64,000 nucleotides of DNA from Skermanella stibiiresistens SB22 (lineage in GTDB: Bacteria > Pseudomonadota > Alphaproteobacteria > Azospirillales > Azospirillaceae). The stretch is taken from positions 62,001-126,000 of the forward strand of contig NZ_AVFL01000001.1 in NCBI RefSeq assembly GCF_000576635.1, given 5' to 3'. Each line of letters starts with the position of its first letter. The first letter of the stretch is position 1. Both the position numbers and the translations under genes were made by a program. The notes beneath the pieces were generated by a model. It made no database searches. It was not told the DNA's origin and saw only the letters and a list, made by a program, of their open reading frames with translations. This document shows, in pieces, positions 62,256 to 64,000 of the stretch.

Positions 62256-62570
62256 ATGATGAACCAGCACTGCGTTTCTTGGGACGACGTGGCCGAGGAG
62301 ATCTCGGCATCGGGAGTGGCGAAGCGGGTCATACCCGGTTCGCACGCGTCGCTCGTCATGGTTCGGGTGCCGGCCGGGACCGAAGCCGGGCGTCACAGCC
62401 ATTCCCACGAGCAGTTCGTGCAGGTGGTCTCCGGGTCCGGCACGCTGGAGACGGAACAGGGCTCGCACGCCTTCGGGCCAGGTAGCGTGTTCCACTTCCC
62501 GTCCGACACTTGGCACGCCGCCCGCTTCGACGGCGACACGATCCTGATCGAAACTAATCTGGCCATCTGA
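62256..62570 (+). CDS. Cytoplasmic cupin-domain protein
   Basis: A 104-aa single-cupin protein without a signal peptide. Motif 1 GRHSHSHEQFVQVVSGSGTLE (His ligands about residues 47-51) and motif 2 FGPGSVFHFPSDTWHAARF are present, so a metal-binding barrel is likely. Two adjacent ATGs (62256 and 62259) are possible starts. It follows the sigma gene by 71 bp and may be part of the same transcript. Substrate unknown. Confidence 0.85.
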   Translation: MMNQHCVSWDDVAEEISASGVAKRVIPGSHASLVMVRVPAGTEAGRHSHSHEQFVQVVSGSGTLETEQGSHAFGPGSVFHFPSDTWHAARFDGDTILIETNLAI

Positions 62571-62582
62571 GTACTCATCATG

Positions 62583-62607
62583 ACAGCGCCGTTAGTGACG
62601 GCGCTGT
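62583..62607 (+). terminator. Hairpin after the cupin gene
   Basis: A perfect 10-bp stem (ACAGCGCCGT / ACGGCGCTGT) with a 5-nt loop, 12 bp after the cupin stop. No T run follows, so termination is plausible but not assured. Confidence 0.55.
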
Positions 62608-62719
62608 GGACACGCCTAATACTTTCGCACCGCCGGGATTCTTCCGATAGCGAGTCGTGGCCTCGATCGTTTGATATGATCGTGGCAACGACTACTTACA
62701 CTGTACGCTGGAGTATCCT

Positions 62720-62953
62720 GTGCGCCGCTTCATCTTCCCCCTCCTGATCATGGTGGCGCCTCCTCTCGGGGGTTGCGCGAACCAAGCTTCCGACATCAAC
62801 CCTGGTGTCGGCGGTTTGGGCGTTTCCCGAGGCGAATCGCTGGGCGGACAGGAGAAAATCTCCGATGGAGCCTCATTCCATCGTAGTTGCCCGGCGGGCA
62901 GGAGGTGCCCCGATGGTCCGTGGCTTCGTCGGGATATGGCATCCGTTCCTTGA
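62720..62953 (+). CDS. Small putative lipoprotein
   Basis: A GTG start with GGAG upstream opens a 77-codon frame beginning with a lipoprotein signal (RRFIFPLLIMVAPPLGGC, lipobox Cys19). The mature part is short and low in structure (SDINPGVGGLGVSRGESLGG). Its second half, with an unusual SCPAGRRCPDGPWLRR stretch, may be out-of-frame DNA, so the gene could be truncated or frameshifted. Either a small entericidin-like lipoprotein or the 5' end of a decayed gene. Confidence 0.45.
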   Translation: MRRFIFPLLIMVAPPLGGCANQASDINPGVGGLGVSRGESLGGQEKISDGASFHRSCPAGRRCPDGPWLRRDMASVP

Positions 62954-63053
62954 GAGGACGAGGAACGGCATGGGGCTCTTCATCGCGCGTGAATAATCGT
63001 GATTGGCGTTTGCGCGGACGATCATCATGCGCTATGGTCCCCGCCGTGTCGCT

Positions 63054-63130
<77 letters not shown>

Positions 63131-63330
63131 CTTTCCCGGCTTTTCCGGGTCTAACATCCCGCTAAAATCCCACTACGATGGGCGAAGCGCCCCCGTCAGG
63201 TGTCAGCAAGCGCTGGAGCCTTCCTTAGGATCGTGCTAGCCATCAAAAAATCTATCCTTATGGCGTCAACGAATTGGGTGTTTAAAGACGCGGGACGATC
63301 ACTTCGGCACGACGATGGCGGCAGTCGGAT

Positions 63331-64000
63331 GATGATCCGACGGAAGAGGAACTGGTGCTCAAGGTGGCGCTGGACCCCGCCAACAACGACCGGCTCCAGG
63401 CGGAAGGGGCAGCACCGGCCAAGCTCCATCACCAGAACGTCGTGAACATGCGGTGTACGCTGACGGTGGCCGGGCGGATGGCGGTCCTGATGGAGCACGT
63501 CAACGGGCAGACGCTGGCCCACCACCTCCGGCGCGAGGAACGGCTGTCGCTGGACCTGATCCGGCGGTTCGGCGAGGAACTGCTGAGTGCTGTCGATCAC
63601 CTGGAGGAAAAGGGTGTCGCCCACCGCGACATCAAGCCGGACAATATCGGGATCACCGAGGGCAAGGAGCGCAAGCGCCTCATCCTGTTCGACTTCTCGC
63701 TGACGCGGACCTCGCCGGACAATATCTAGGCGGGAACGCGCCCCTATCTCGACCCTTTCCTGTCGCTGCGGCGGCCGCTGCGCTGGGACCTCAACGCCGA
63801 ACGCTTCGCCATCGCGGTGACGCTGTACGAGATGCTGACCGGCACCATCCCGTCCTGGAGCGACGAGCATAGCGATCCCGCCGCAGTCGGCGCCGAAGCC
63901 GTGATCGAGGCCGACCGCTTCGACCCGCATCTCCGCGACGGGCTGACGGGCTTCTTCACCAAGGCGCTACGCAGCGACGCGCGCGAACGGTTCGACAATG
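63331..64000 (+). pseudogene. Ser/Thr protein kinase fragment (PglW-like), partial
   Basis: The frame opens without a start and reads part of a eukaryotic-like kinase: the ATP-lobe lysine strand (ELVLKVALDPANNDRL), catalytic loop HRDIKPDNIG and the DFG-equivalent LFDFSLTRT. A TAG at 63727-63729 interrupts it. The same frame then continues with the P+1/activation segment and C-lobe (YLDPFLSLRRPLRWD, AERFAIAVTLYEMLTG, FFTKALRSDARERFDN) up to the window edge. The FDFSL and YLDPFL patterns resemble the kinase of PglW-type proteins of BREX-2/Pgl phage defence, but N-terminal domains are absent. Truncated at the 5' end, broken by a stop and cut by the window. Confidence 0.65.

Overview
The window is high-GC, densely coded DNA and reads as the chromosome of an alphaproteobacterium. 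An Azospirillaceae/Rhodospirillales-type soil or rhizosphere organism is the best guess. This rests on codon use, on the gene repertoire (complete kdp operon, Ca-type quinoprotein alcohol dehydrogenase, three-subunit GMC dehydrogenase, chemoreceptor with a C-terminal PilZ domain, ECF41 sigma factor) and on general family knowledge. It is an inference, not an identification.

Layout. 1-5.8 kb: export and sulfatase block (duplicated-domain lipoprotein, arylsulfatase C-terminal scrap, Tat-exported alkyl sulfatase, DUF3302/HlyD pair, DUF1254 protein). 5.9-7.7 kb: decayed IS6-family element, then amtB on the minus strand. 8.3-13.5 kb: glgC-glgA-recQ plus a small conserved unknown. 13.9-16.5 kb: quinoprotein alcohol dehydrogenase overlapping a pentapeptide-repeat protein. 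16.5-24.5 kb, minus strand: the K+ uptake operon, a 27-aa small ORF then kdpFABC-DE. 24.7 kb: tRNA-Thr(CGT). 25.2-29.3 kb: beta-helix protein, a 1-kb low-GC gap, a Cache chemoreceptor. 29.4-32.4 kb: three-subunit membrane sugar/alcohol dehydrogenase. 32.4-34.7 kb: LysR, GST and an internally deleted EamA transporter. 34.9-37.2 kb: cstA-ybdD. 37.3-42.5 kb: a histidine kinase and NtrC-type activator, followed by a strong sigma-54 promoter in front of an exported two-repeat protein and an MFS transporter. 42.6-43.5 kb: RTX protein. 43.7-50.9 kb: a CoA-thioester catabolic cassette (ligase, crotonase, MFS and binding protein) divergent from a FadR-type regulator, an AcuI-like reductase and a GNAT. 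51-52.8 kb: universal stress protein divergent from an FNR-like regulator. 52.8-59 kb: globin-like/MCP/PilZ receptor divergent from an EAL phosphodiesterase and two unknown proteins. 59.4-62.2 kb: an ECF41 sigma-factor locus with two matching ECF41 promoters and a frameshifted epimerase. 62.2-64 kb: cupin, small lipoprotein, tRNA-Arg(CCG), and a stop-interrupted kinase fragment running off the end.

The most informative regulatory logic is visible in three places. The ECF41 locus has two copies of the same -35/-10 pair with identical 16-nt spacing. The two-component/sigma-54 locus has paired dyads upstream of a near-consensus -24/-12 promoter. The FadR-type cassette has related operator-like dyads at both ends. 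Several decayed genes (IS6 remnant, EamA deletion, epimerase, sulfatase scrap, kinase fragment) indicate ongoing gene loss or, for the frameshifts, possible sequence errors.
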